64,000 nt of DNA, from NCBI GenBank assembly GCA_028023455.1, contig JAQFVV010012498.1, positions 4,075,797-4,139,796 on the forward strand. The letters are read 5' to 3'. Below, one piece after another: positions 34,275-46,486 of the stretch. Position numbers and translations under genes: made by a program. Below the pieces are notes generated by a model that ran no database searches, was not told the DNA's origin, and worked only from the letters and a program-made list of their open reading frames with translations. The DNA is from Epiperipatus broadwayi (Eukaryota > Onychophora > Udeonychophora > Euonychophora > Peripatidae). Positions within the stretch are counted from its first letter, which is position 1. Each line of letters starts with the position of its first letter.

Positions 34275-35940
34275 TGTGATGTATCACCAAAAATATATAT
34301 GTTAATAAACACATATATTCTGCATTACATAATATAATCACTTAAAAACACTAAATCATCAAATTAATGCAAAAGAAAGAAAAGTGATAATAATGAAATA
34401 TAAATTAAAATATGTTTAAGATTTTTTTTTTTCTTTTGAAATGCAAACTTACAAAAATAAAGTATTGTGTCACCTTTGTCTTTTAAAAATAAAAGACACT
34501 TTTAGTATTAAAGTGAGAGTAGGGGGGGGGGTAATAGTAAGTAAAAGTTGAAACTATTTTTCCCTTTTTATAAATTTAATGAAGAAAAAAATTATAGTTA
34601 ATGTAAAAGTGAAATTAAACTAAAAATATAATTTCAAAAAAAAAAAAAAACTTTTAAATTTTGCAATTTAATAAATGTTACTTGTCTGACAAAAAGAAAT
34701 GATAAATGCCATTTGAACCAATTAAAGAAACAAAATAAAAGACTATGGACACTATTTAATCAAAGTATTAGATTAGTCTAAGCCAGAGATTAGATTAAAA
34801 TGGAATAAAAAAATTAATTAACGAAATATAAAATTAATCAAACTGGATTGAAGGACAATAAAGTGAAACAATGATAAAGAAACATAAAAAGACCGAGATA
34901 CAAAAAATCATTACTATTGCTAGTCAGATTGTTTCAGATGCAGTAAAATTATTCAACACTGCTGTCTTATAAACATTTTTTAAAGAGAAGATAGTGAAAA
35001 GCCAACCCCATTTCCAGCATGTATATACATCTACAATCTTCACTGAATGCCAACCTAGCATGTTCTCCACCTGGAACTCATGCCCACCTCATGATCCATG
35101 AACTACTGATAGTATCTCTCTCTCCCTCATTGCAAACTGGAAAATCAATAAGAAGTCATAACCATCGATGGAAAGAAAAAGACAACCACATGGAAATTGA
35201 CAAACAAGAAAACAAACAATGAATTATATCCATGAAAGTGTGACATGGTATTCAAAATCATAGTTAAATATAATTCTTATTCTCCCATCCTAAAAATTTG
35301 CACATATAAATAAATCAAAGAACATTAAATGACTCTCATAGTTACCATCATTGTAATCTTTAATATTGCATCTGTAAATTCTTATTTTGTATTAAAATAG
35401 GTGTGTGCATATAAGTAATTTTTATTATACCATGTTATAATTATGCATGTGTGTAAAATAAAATATTTGTTTGCTTAATGGTTGTCTGATTGATTCTTTC
35501 TCTTATAACTGCATCACTAGTAAGTTAATTTATAAATAGCTATATATATTGTGCAATTGTGCCAAAGATTTTCCCTCCACAATTGAGAAAAAAAACTAAT
35601 TTGGTTTCTATCAAGTGCTGGATTGTGAAGCTGCCATTTGGGCATGCTAACTATATAACTGTGGTTAGGTGATGCCTGTGGATAATCCTCAAAACAAATA
35701 AAGTGCCTCAGATAACAGGGGTGAATCTAGCAGTCAAGAAGTAATATAGTCTGAAAATGTGATCACAGGTTATACTTTCTATGGTCTCAGTCTGGTTATA
35801 AATAAGGTGGATGTTTCATCTATCTGTGGTATTATACTTCTATGCTTGAAGGGCTGATCTGCTACTGCAGTGAAATGCAGCCTGAGTTAAAATAGAAATT
35901 CAAAGTAAACGATCAGAGCAATTTTCTCTGAGCTGGTTCA
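34275..35940 (+). mobile_element. 3' LTR of the LTR retrotransposon
   Basis: Starts TGTGATGTATCACC directly after a purine tract and ends GCTGGTTCA, giving TG...CA termini and a length of 1666 bp. It is collinear with 29272-31869 as listed there. The two LTRs differ by scattered substitutions and indels, so insertion was not recent. A clear target-site duplication around the whole element was not found. At its right end another dispersed repeat starts at once (35940). Confidence 0.78.
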
Positions 35941-36490
35941 GTACATATAGAATTTTTTTATAAAGTCATTTGTTAAAAGGTTTTTAAGCATATTAAAATA
36001 TTTATACTTACAGTCATTGTTCACAGCTAATTAAAAAAGGTGGCTAAAGGTAAGAGCTATTTTGTCAAATGTTAATTCAAAATATGCATATTTTATAGCT
36101 GTAGTTATTTTGTTTCCTCTTTTGATAAAAAAAACTCAGGCCAGTATATTCAGCAGTTAATAAACAATTCCTAGAGTTATGAACTGGAACTTTGTCATGT
36201 TTCTCTCCAAAATTAAAATTCAGACTTTTATTTTGAATAGTAAGTTTAATCAGGAGAATTCATATTACTCCTGAAATTACTGAAGAAAGAATGAGTGTGA
36301 TCTTTAGTATGTGTACATTATAAAATTACCCTTAAGGTAAAAAAAAATTGTTTTCAAGGTCAGCCATGTATTTTATTTAACACTTTCTCTGCATGAAGTT
36401 AGCACAGGAATGATCAATAAAGTCTTTTCTCTTTATTCTTTGTAATGCTTACCAATCAACAACCATTTTTATATCTACAGTAATTATTTT
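35940..36490 (+). repeat. Dispersed repeat (mate at 9476-10045)
   Basis: Same-orientation partner of 9476-10045, sharing ordered words listed for that copy. Its left edge coincides with the 3' LTR end. Confidence 0.7.
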
Positions 36491-36534
36491 TAATAGATAC
36501 CAAACATTCCAAACTTTTTTAAAAAAAAAAAAAC

Positions 36535-36605
36535 ATATTTGTTAAACATAATATTTCATTTAATAATAAATATCCATTTGATAACTCTTACTAACTTTTT
36601 TCCCT
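36535..36605 (+). repeat. Short dispersed repeat (mate at 22570-22705)
   Basis: GTTAAACATAATATTT, AATATCCATTTGATAACTCTTA and CTAACTTTTTT match the 22570-22705 stretch (with an insertion there), same orientation. Confidence 0.5.
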
Positions 36606-36644
36606 ATAAACCTTGACAACTGTTTCCCCTATTAATCTAATGTT

Positions 36645-36945
36645 TCTGTGCGCTAGAGAACAAACACGTGTTACTGACATCATTGAAAAAATTAAAAGAT
36701 TGAAGTGTAATTGAATTGGACATATTGCTAGAAGAGATGATAATAGATGGACAATTGAAATCTTAAACTGGATTCCAAGAGATTGTAAAAGACACAGAAA
36801 GAGACAACATGTTTGATGGATGGATGAAACAAGAAAGTATACAGGGGTGATGTGGAGAAGAGAAGCTAAAGATAATAGAAGATGGATCAAATTTGGAGAG
36901 ACCATTATCATGCAGTGTATTGATAATGGTTGATGATGATGAGTT
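36645..36945 (+). mobile_element. 5'-truncated RTE-type LINE, 3' end only
   Basis: Close match to 7555-7840 of the larger RTE copy: GAGAACAAACA, GTGTTACTGAC, ATTGAAAAAATTAAAAGA, GGACATATTGCTAGAAGAGA, TGATAATAGATGGACAATTG and GATTCCAAGAGATTGTAAA. It ends TTGATAATGGTTGATGATGA, the same tail. It encodes only the C-terminal region (TDIIEKIKRLKCN, HIARRDDNRWTIEI), with stops. The two copies look about equally diverged from a common source. Confidence 0.9.
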
Positions 36946-36954
36946 TATCTATCA

Positions 36955-38995
36955 CATGACTAAAAAAATGAAATGCAAATTTCACAATTTTCCGTTGTAA
37001 TTATAAAATGAAAGTGCAATTTTCATAAAATTGTACTTTATCTAATCACATGACTAAAAATGCAAAAAATCAAAAGCAATTTTCATAAATATTTTAAATT
37101 AATATACGTTTTCTACTTTATCATTTCACATTTACTTTATCTTTAAGCAATCTACTCATGATCATTTGTTATTGCAATTTACATCAATATTTTAAAAATC
37201 AAAAGGCAATTTACAGTTTCTATTCTAATAATCATTTCACATTTACTTTATCTTGTTTGCTACTTTAATTATCATATCACATTTTATTTTATCATTAAGA
37301 AATCTACTCATGACTATAACTATCACAATTTACATCAATATTTCAAAAATCAAAAGGTAATTTACATTTACTAGTTTAATTATCATTTTATATTTACTTT
37401 ATCTTTAAGCAATGTACTTTTGCTGCTGTAATAAATCCATATTTTTAACCAAATATAACAAGCACATGTATAGGAAAATAATAAATATATAACCCTATGA
37501 AATAAAACATATTACTTTTTACAATTAAAATAATTTTGTTTTTTCTTACCAGAAAGAAAGAAAGTCTGATTTCAGATGCTTGCTTTGTTTCATGTAGTTT
37601 AAAAAAAATGTGGAAATAAGTAAAAATAGCATTGTTCACATTTCATCTCCTGATAAACATTTACATTCAATTGACTTTTACCATCAACAAATTGCCAAAG
37701 AATATTAAATCTACAATTAATAATAAATTACATGTTATCTTATGATTAGTCAAAAAATAATTGTCTAAAATAAATAATATTAATATTACAATTAATAAAA
37801 TATTAATAAATCAGATTTCCCCTTCTGCTATACTTAATTAATTTTTTTTTCCATTTTGAATTACTTAGTGCACTCCAATAGATATTTTACTATTGTTTCT
37901 ATGTCTATTTATTTAATCTGTTGAAACTGTTTGCTTCCTTTCTCACATGTCATTATGAACAAAACAATGCAGTTGTTGATATTTATTTGTCCTTTTTTTC
38001 CTTTTATTAATTTACTTAAACCAAAAATTAAGTATAGCCTTTCACAAAATCTTATTTAAAATTCTTTAAGTTTTTAAAAGTAGCCTCTTTTCTTTTCTTT
38101 CCAATTTAAAATAATGCTTGGAGGTAATAAAAATGTAACATTTGTTGAGTTGTTTGCTTCATTTCTCACACATTGTTAAGAACAAAAGGACATAGTTGTT
38201 GATGATGGTGCATTTGAAATAATCAACAAATTTTGGTCCATATTTTTATTTATTTATGTTACTATTCTTTTTTCTTTCTAGTGTATGTATTTCAACATGG
38301 ACTTCCTACTTTATTCTGGTAAGAAAAAAACAAAAATTCTATTAATTGTAAAAATAATATGCTTTACTTTAGAGTTATACATTTTATACATTTATTATTT
38401 TACATCTGCTTTTTATATTTAGTAAAAAATATGGATTTATTAAAACAACAAAAGTACATTGCTAAAAGATAAAGTGAATGTGAAATGATATTTAAATTAA
38501 CAAATGTAAATTGCATTCTGATTTATTTCATAGGTTTATAGCAAAGGTAAATTGCCTTTTGATTTTTGAAATATTGATGTAAATTGCAATAAAAAAATGG
38601 TCATGAGTAGATTGCTTAAATATAAAGGAAATGTGAAATCATAATTAAATTAGTAAATGTAAACTGCCTTTTGATTAACTTCATAGGGTTATAGTAAATA
38701 TAAATTTCCTTTTGAATTTTGAAATATTGATGTAAATTGCAATAACAAATGGTGATGAGAAGATTACTTAAAGATGAACTAAATGTCAAATGATAAAGAA
38801 GCAAAAAAGATAAAGAAAATGTGAATGATAAAGTAGAAAATATATATTAATTTAAAATATTTGTGAAAAATGTCTTTTGATTTTTTGCATTTTTAGGCAC
38901 GTGATTAGACAGAGTATAACTATATAAAATTGTATTTTTGTTTTTTAATTATCACTGAAAATTGTGAAAATTCCATTTTAATTTTTTAGTCAAAA
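36955..38995. mobile_element. Foldback element with long, internally repeated arms
   Basis: Left arm about 36955-37446 and right arm about 38424-38995 are inverted copies. Outer ends read GACTAAAAAA and its complement TTTTTTAGTC. Mirrored blocks include AAAATGCAAAAAATCAAAAG, TTTTCTACTTTATCATT, CAATTTACATCAATATTT and CAAAAATCAAAAGG. Each arm also holds two to three direct subrepeats of about 125-170 bp with TTACTTTATCTTTAAGCAATCTACTCATGA-like cores, written here as TTTACTTTATCTTTAAGCAA plus TCTACTCATGA. The ~1-kb interior has no open frame beyond 64 codons and no transposase motif. It looks like a non-autonomous foldback transposon or large MITE. Confidence 0.75.
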
Positions 38996-38999
38996 ATGG

Positions 39000-39286
39000 A
39001 TTGATCAATAAAATTTATCACTTGGACCAAGCATGGGTTTGGGTATTTCTTATAATTTAAAATGGCTGCAAATGCATACTAAATCAGTATCCTAAACTTA
39101 ATTTATTTATAAAAGACTTGTACTCAGATGATCAAGCTCCCCACAGCCATCCAATCCATCATGTATAACTAATACACATAACAACATACATGAGAAAAAT
39201 ATATCTCCAATATACATATTTCATGCTGAAACAACATTTATTAGTAGCCCAGATCACCATATCCACCACACACACATGCATGCACA

Positions 39287-39290
<4 letters not shown>
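39000..39290. other. No feature recognised
   Basis: Short unique stretch between the foldback element and the second retrozyme-like array; a CACACACATGCATGCACATGCA run leads into the (TA)n. Confidence 0.4.

Positions 39291-39346
<56 letters not shown>
39291..39346. repeat. (TA)n at left end of retrozyme-like locus 2
   Basis: Uninterrupted TA run joined to the array at AACAATAGATGG, the same unit position at which locus 1 meets its right (TA)n. Confidence 0.95.
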
Positions 39347-39347
<1 letters not shown>

Positions 39348-39440
39348 CAATAGATGGCATTCTACCAAAAACACCGTCAAGCGTAAGTTTGTTTACATAA
39401 ACATCAGAGCAAGCATTCACTATCTCTAACTTTAGTTCCA

Positions 39441-39484
39441 CCTTCTGATCATGATTTCAAGCTATTTGCTATCATCAGTGAAGT
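39441..39484 (-). ncRNA. Hammerhead ribozyme, stem I weakened
   Basis: Minus strand: ACTTCA, CTGATGA, stem II AGC/GCT, GAAA, ATC-AT-GAT, C (39447), AGAAGG. The core is complete, but the first stem I pair is an A-A mismatch where other copies have A-U, so activity is doubtful. Confidence 0.7.
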
Positions 39485-39843
39485 ACAGGAATAAGAAACT
39501 ATATCTAAACACAAACTCTGGGCGTTTATGAAACAGTTTCTATTCAGCTTGCAAGTGTGAATCTTTTAGACACATAATGCCTTCAAACTCAGCATAGCAA
39601 GCCAGATAGCTACATGGGTCTGATATCAGTTCAGCATCACCACATAGTAGAAGCCTCTGCAATATATATCATTGCAAGAAAGACCTCAAAGGTACATTTA
39701 TGAAAAACAAAAACACACAGGGTAAAACTTGCTAATGCTTGTATTTATGACAATAGATGACATTCTACCAAAAACACCCTCAAGTGTAAGTTTGTTTACA
39801 TAAACATCAGAACAAGCATTCACTATCTTTAACTTTAGTTCCA

Positions 39844-39887
39844 CCTTCAGATCGTGATTTCAAGATATTTGCTATCATCAGTGAAGG
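39844..39887 (-). ncRNA. Hammerhead ribozyme with compensatory stem I change
   Basis: Minus strand: stem I CCTTCA (39887-39882), core CTGATGA, stem II with A-U and G-C only, GAAA, stem III ATC-AC-GAT, C (39850), partner TGAAGG (39849-39844). Compared with locus 1 (CTTTCA/TGAAAG), both sides of one stem I pair changed from U-A to C-G, and a stem III loop base changed without touching the stem. Confidence 0.82.
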
Positions 39888-40200
39888 ACATGAATAAGAA
39901 ACTAGATCTAAACATGAACTCTGAGCGTTTATGAAATAATTTCTATTCAGCTTGCAAGTTTTAACTTGTTTTTTTTTTTTTTAATAAATATACCTTTGAG
40001 GTCTTTCTTACAATGATATATATTGCAGAGGCTTTTACTATGTGGTGATGCTGAACTGATATCAGACCCATGTAGCTATCTGGCTTGCTATGCTGAGTTT
40101 GAAGGCATTACGTGTCTAAAAGATTCACACTTGCAAGCTGAATAGAAACTGTTTCATAAATGCTCAGAGTTTGTGTTTAGATCTAGTTTCTTATTCCTCT

Positions 40201-40244
40201 CCTTCACTGATGATAGCAAATAGCTTAAAATCATGATCTGAAGG
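40201..40244 (+). ncRNA. Hammerhead ribozyme, mutated core
   Basis: CCTTCA, CTGATGA, AGC/GCT, then AAAA in place of GAAA (G12 lost, 40227), ATC-AT-GAT, C at 40238, TGAAGG. Stem I carries the same C-G pair as its neighbour. The G12 change should inactivate it. Confidence 0.75.
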
Positions 40245-40381
40245 TGGAACTAAAGTTAGAGATAGTGAATGCTTGCTCTGATGTTTCTGTAAACAAACTT
40301 ATGCTTGGCAGTGTTTTTGGTAGAACACCATCTATTGTTATAAATACAAGTGTTAGCAAGTTTTAACTTGTGTTTTTTTGT

Positions 40382-40408
40382 TATATATATATATATATAT
40401 ATATATAA
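40382..40408. repeat. (TA)n at right end of retrozyme-like locus 2
   Basis: Short TA run joined at GTTTTTTTGTT of the unit. Confidence 0.9.
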
Positions 40409-41557
<1,149 letters not shown>

Positions 41558-41984
41558 ACAGACAAAGTGGGATCTTCAAGCTAAATGTATATATTGTACT
41601 TACTGAAGATTGACATGAGTTTTACTATGAGGTAGAATTTCAGTCATTTTTTATCTTTCTTGGATAATTTTGATGGTGATTATCTTAACCTATAAGACAT
41701 TGAACTGTGTTGTTATGACAATGATAATATTGTTATAATAATGTTTGTTATGAATTATATTATATAAGAATTGTAAATTGATTTTATTCATTTTAAAATG
41801 GATATTTCAATTGTAAAGCATATTGTTAGGATAAAATCATTATTATTTTTTTATTATATATAGTTTTCTTACTGTATTTACCATAGTATATTACAAATAA
41901 TACATTAGTATATTTGTTATTTTTGAGTAATATTAGATTTGAAAAATAAGTGTAAAATTTTTATTTCCCTCTATTATTAAAACA

Positions 41985-42540
41985 GGAAAAACTCTCTATA
42001 CATATTGCCACTCAGTGCAAGCCAGAATAATCAATGGATTCCAGAAGGCTTGTGCATAAAATCCCCATCTAGTGCCCTCTAAGCCAATATCCCCAGACTA
42101 GTTATTGGCTTGTAGCCTTTGTCAGTGAGGAGCCTTACATCTGAGAGCACTGCACCTATCTTAGGAACTAATGCATCCCTCCAGCAGCCAACATTTTATC
42201 TCTACTTAACTACAAAACTATGAATCTTAAATTGAAAACACTATAATATTTTCTATCCAAGAATCATTACCTTATATAGTTATACAGGTCTGAACTCAAT
42301 TAAGTACCTATACATTATAGGGTCTTTATTTCATTAATAACAATAGCCACCATTATCCTATTAGACAGTAAGCCAATAAACATCACATTATCACCATTTT
42401 TTATGCTTTCTTATAACTGTTATTAAATTAGGAAAAATTCTCTATCTCTCTTCCTTTTATCTCTACTTAACTACAAAACTATGAGAATGAAATTGAAAAC
42501 ACAATAGTATTTTCAGTCTAAGCTCAATAGATTATATAGT
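41985..42540. mobile_element. Decayed PLE terminal-repeat-like module, partly duplicated
   Basis: Resembles 20600-20860: a degenerate hammerhead followed by CTGAACTCAATTAAGTACCTA-like sequence (CTGAACTTAATTCAGATACTC at 20794). Within the block CTCTACTTAACTACAAAACT and GAAAACAC occur twice (42196 and 42464), about 268 bp apart, and AAAAACTCTCTATA/AAAAATTCTCTATC twice. The second copy lacks the hammerhead. Direct duplication of terminal-repeat-like sequence is common in PLEs. Confidence 0.55.
42090..42131 (-). ncRNA. Degenerate hammerhead ribozyme, PLE class
   Basis: Minus strand: stem I TCCTCA, then CTGACAA (G8 changed), stem II GGCT-ACA-AGCC, then AATA where GAAA belongs, stem III AC-TA-GT, C, stem I partner TGGGGA. 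Stem I is identical to the copy at 20619-20659 and stem II has different but still paired sequence. The core is dead. Confidence 0.65.
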
Positions 42541-43328
42541 CATATGCTATAGTTACTCTAATATCAACGAGAAATTTATAAATAGAACTGAATACAAAAA
42601 AACTATCTTTCTTGGTTTCAATAAAAGTGAATCTAAAGTCATTCTTGTGATTCTTTTTTTTAAAGTATATGATAGTAAAATGGGTAGAGTGATCGATTGA
42701 AAGCAAGAATTTCTGTCTGTTTCCCAGAGAAAATCATTGAATTTGTGACAGATCACAATTTATTAAACTATAAAAATTAATTCTTAGAATTTTGACACCA
42801 TCAGAATGTTTCTTTGCCTGAAAAATGAATATTATATCATTTTCAATGATTAGATCTTTTAACAACAGAGAAATGTATACAAAGATTATGTTCATCTATG
42901 AAAATAATTTTATAAGTTTTGATGAATAGTTTATACACCAGATAAAAAATAGTTCAATTTCCATAGCATCATCATAGATGACACTAGTGTCTGTTCATTT
43001 GTAATGTTTTATAAATTGATGACTTGCTAATAGAAAGATTATCTACATTGCAATTATTGTGAATATAAATTAGTGCTTGCGGATTTACAGCATTATATAA
43101 CTTAAATATCTGCTAAATAATAATATTATTTGGGTATTTGGAAAATATTGGCATTAAGAAAATGTGGTTGAAATTTTATAGTATTTTATGATATTTTACT
43201 TTTTCTAGAAAAATAAAACATTATATGATTGTGATATAAAAAAATAAACACTAGAACGGTGGCACTATTATAAAAAAGTCTTATTTATAACTATTACTCA
43301 AGTTCTTGGTTTATATTTATCATTATTA

Positions 43329-43331
<3 letters not shown>
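42541..43331. other. AT-rich sequence, nothing recognised
   Basis: Two overlapping 60-67-codon minus-strand frames (42524-42756) have no motif. Confidence 0.4.
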
Positions 43332-43411
<80 letters not shown>

Positions 43412-43657
43412 CACGATTTATTGATAGGCACTAGTTATTGATATAAATAGTCGTATAATTTTAGATCAAGTAGTGATTTTTAATATACCTAAATATATGA
43501 CAACTATGATTTCCTAAGTTTGAATTTATATTTCATAGAAGAATAATTATTGTTTCAATTTAAAATATTCATTTGTTTATTCCTATTAAAAAATAAGTAG
43601 ACTTCTTTTGATATTAAAGGAAGGTGGAATTTGTAGTGAATTATGGGAAGGTTTGTT

Positions 43658-43733
<76 letters not shown>

Positions 43734-43851
43734 TTCCTTTAGATTGATTTTCACTTGAGAAGGTCTATTTGTAGTAGATGAAACCATGTTTGTGTAAGGA
43801 TTTTTGATAAAATTTTTAAAATTTAAACTAGTATTGTATTGTTTTATGATT

Positions 43852-43924
<73 letters not shown>
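43332..43924. repeat. Cluster of three (TA)n tracts
   Basis: Runs at 43332-43408 (one GA interruption), 43661-43730 and 43855-43924, separated by unique AT-rich sequence. Confidence 0.95.
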
Positions 43925-43928
<4 letters not shown>

Positions 43929-45600
43929 AACTATATTTTTATGTGAAGTATAAAAAGAAGATAGAACTCTTATATTTCAGAAAGGATAAAACTTCTACAT
44001 TTTTGTGTTACATAAGCATATGTGTTTGTATTTAGTATCCAATAAGTGGAGATTGATGTGCTTAAAGCATACTCAGATTATATACATATATTTTAAATGT
44101 TTCTTCAACATATATACATTTTTATTTGAATTTATATTAATTTGTTAATAAATTATGAAGTAATTTTAAACAAGTAAACTTTCTTGGAAGTCATTCAATT
44201 TTACAATGCAAATTTGGTGGATAATCATATTTGGATGAGATGATATTCACTAATTGATTTATAACACATAATTCATTAAAAGCAGTTATAAAAATAATTC
44301 AGAAATTAAAAACACAGGATGGATAAGAAAGTGCAATTGCATATATTTTTGTATTGAATTTAATGCTTATTATCTGACCAAATATGATTTTATATAGCAA
44401 TAAATTAACTTATTTTATATTTTTAAATATTTCTTAAGTATTTGGAATGTTATTGTAATTATTTTGTTAGTAACAAGTAACAGATATGCTAAAACAGAAA
44501 TTATATATGAATTGATTTAATGATTGATAAAGGTGTAAATATAATAATTATTGAAGATAAGTAAAGGCAGTTGCAATGAAATGTTCATGTATTTTATTTC
44601 AAATCATTACAGATTAAAATGAATGTTATATTAAATCAGTGTACAACCATAAATATCATAATGTTATTCAGTTACAAAACTGGTATTAGTAATACATTTT
44701 CTTCTGTTACAAATTAGAGTGATTTCCTTTAATTATATTTAAATTCCATTACTGTGAATTGTACATTTAGTTTAAAAAATACATTTTCATATTAATATTT
44801 GATTATAATAAAGACTAGCAATGTTTTACTTGCTTTGGCAGTTATTGTTTATAGTTTTATCTTTAATAAACTAAAGAGTATTTGGACATGATTTGTCCAT
44901 TTTTGGAATAAGCATCAAATAGGAATCTATCATTTATTTTTTGTATTATCATCATTGGATATTGAAAATCTTAAGGTTATTTAATATGTTGATTTTAGTT
45001 TATAATGTATTAAATTGGTAAAAATGGAAAAAATACATTAGGTTAATATATTTTAAAATTTTAATCTTATTGTAATTCACTTAGTTAATGAGAGTATATT
45101 CTCATTAGTAGGATAGCAAAGTTGAGTTAGCATTACTTTTACTTAAATGTAATCAGAAATCAATTTTTGAATTATATATTTTTGTTAGATATCATGATAT
45201 TATAAACTTGAAGGGCATATTAATATTATTATTTCGTCCATCTACAAATTCTTTCATTTAAATAGAAATAATGTTTAACCTTTGGTACATGTTTGTATTA
45301 TTGAAAATAGTGTTTGATTTCTGATAAATATTGAAGTTTATCTGTGTAATTCTTTATTATTTTTATTCTATTATAATTGGTTTATAGAATAAACATAGAT
45401 CATTTTATTGTTTTATTTTAACCTGTTGCAAAATAATGCTTATATTTTATAATAGCTTGAAGTAATGTTTTGCTTGTTTTCTATTCATTCTAAATACTAT
45501 TGAAGTCTATGAGATTACAACAAATTATTATCATTGTTTTACTGACTTAAGTACTAGATTGTTATTCTTTGAATGACATTCGCTTTAGCTTAGTTTATTA
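43925..45600. other. AT-rich sequence, nothing recognised
   Basis: No gene or mobile element identified. Words like CTGTTACAAA near 44703 hint that the tandem repeat to the right once extended further. Confidence 0.4.
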
Positions 45601-45604
45601 TTTT

Positions 45605-46020
45605 TCTACTGTTACAAATAATGCTACAATTCCCAGGCTTTGATAAATTAGGATTATTCTTCATGGGTTCATATTTTTATCCTGTTACAAATGGTGTTTA
45701 ATAATTAGACTATAACTCAGGATACAGTATGACCCATAATTTTATTCTATTATAAATGGTGTTCAACTTTAGAGTATATTTTTATTTAGGTGAAAATGAT
45801 GACCAATAATTGGGCTATATTTTCATTTAGATTATATTAAAGTTTTAATTTCCCATGGTCATTAGAGTTATTCTGTTAAAAATGACTCCCATATCTGTGA
45901 AGCATTAAACGAAGAGTATGCCCTCATATTTATTCTTTTACAAATGGTGCGATAATTTGTGGGCATTATCAAGCTACGGCCATTCTTTCATGCCACACAT
46001 ATCTATTCTGTTACAATATT
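45605..46020 (+). repeat. Degenerate tandem repeat, 62-74-bp units
   Basis: The motif TATTCTGTTACAAATGGTG or a variant starts at about 45605, 45679, 45744, 45868, 45930 and 46002; the 124-bp gap equals two periods. Each is preceded by a CCCAT- or CCTCAT-like word. About seven units, heavily diverged. Confidence 0.65.
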
Positions 46021-46240
46021 TGGATATATAATAAAAAATTACCTTCAACTAAAGATCATCAAGATAAAATCTGTTTTTTATGCAAAGGCAATTGAAGATA
46101 TTAATAGTGAGTCTATCTCCTAAATGGAATTTTGATAAGTTCTTTTATGAAATTTTGTTAACATTTATATGTCAAAAAATTTGTATGTTAAAAAGTTAAA
46201 GTAAACTCAAACAATTTATGTTATTTGTAATATAATATAT

Positions 46241-46389
46241 AAATTTTAACAGTAAAAACAATATTATAGTTTAAATTCTTTTGTAGCGCTTTCTATTATG
46301 TGTTAATCCTCATTGATGAGGATTACCATGTAATCGAAAGCGCTACAAAAGAATTTAAACTATAATATTGTATTTACCATTAAAATTTT
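46241..46389. repeat. 149-bp near-perfect hairpin
   Basis: Arms of about 70 bp each meet at TCCTCATTGATGAGGA (near 46314). Mirrored blocks include CAATATTATAGTTTAAATTC, TTTTGTAGCGCTTTC and AATCCTCA. The innermost parts between TTTC and AATCC differ (TATTATGTGTT against the complement of ACCATGTAATCG), and the outer parts differ at two or three bases. The right half contains an incomplete hammerhead-like string (see findings). Very young or selected, or a foldback insertion. Confidence 0.85.
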
Positions 46390-46420
46390 TCTATATATAT
46401 ATAATATTTTTTAATGGGCA

Positions 46421-46422
<2 letters not shown>

Positions 46423-46482
<60 letters not shown>
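46423..46482. repeat. (TA)n microsatellite
   Basis: TA run 34 bases right of the hairpin. Confidence 0.95.

Positions 46483-46486
<4 letters not shown>

Larger units (their letters stand above)
39347..40381. mobile_element. Retrozyme-like tandem array, locus 2
   Basis: Same ~400-bp family as 12625-13784. Minus-strand units occupy 39347-39958 with predicted cleavage boundaries at 39446/39447 and 39849/39850, giving one full unit of 403 bp. They meet, head to head at GCAAG (39954-39958), a plus-strand part unit (39959-40381) with a boundary at 40238/40239. Shared landmarks are TGGTGATGCTGA, CCCATGTAGCTATCTGGCTTG, GCTTGCAAGC-like palindromes and CAAGTT...AACTTG. Both outer ends run into (TA)n, and the two join points within the unit equal those used at locus 1. 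No coding capacity. Confidence 0.8.
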
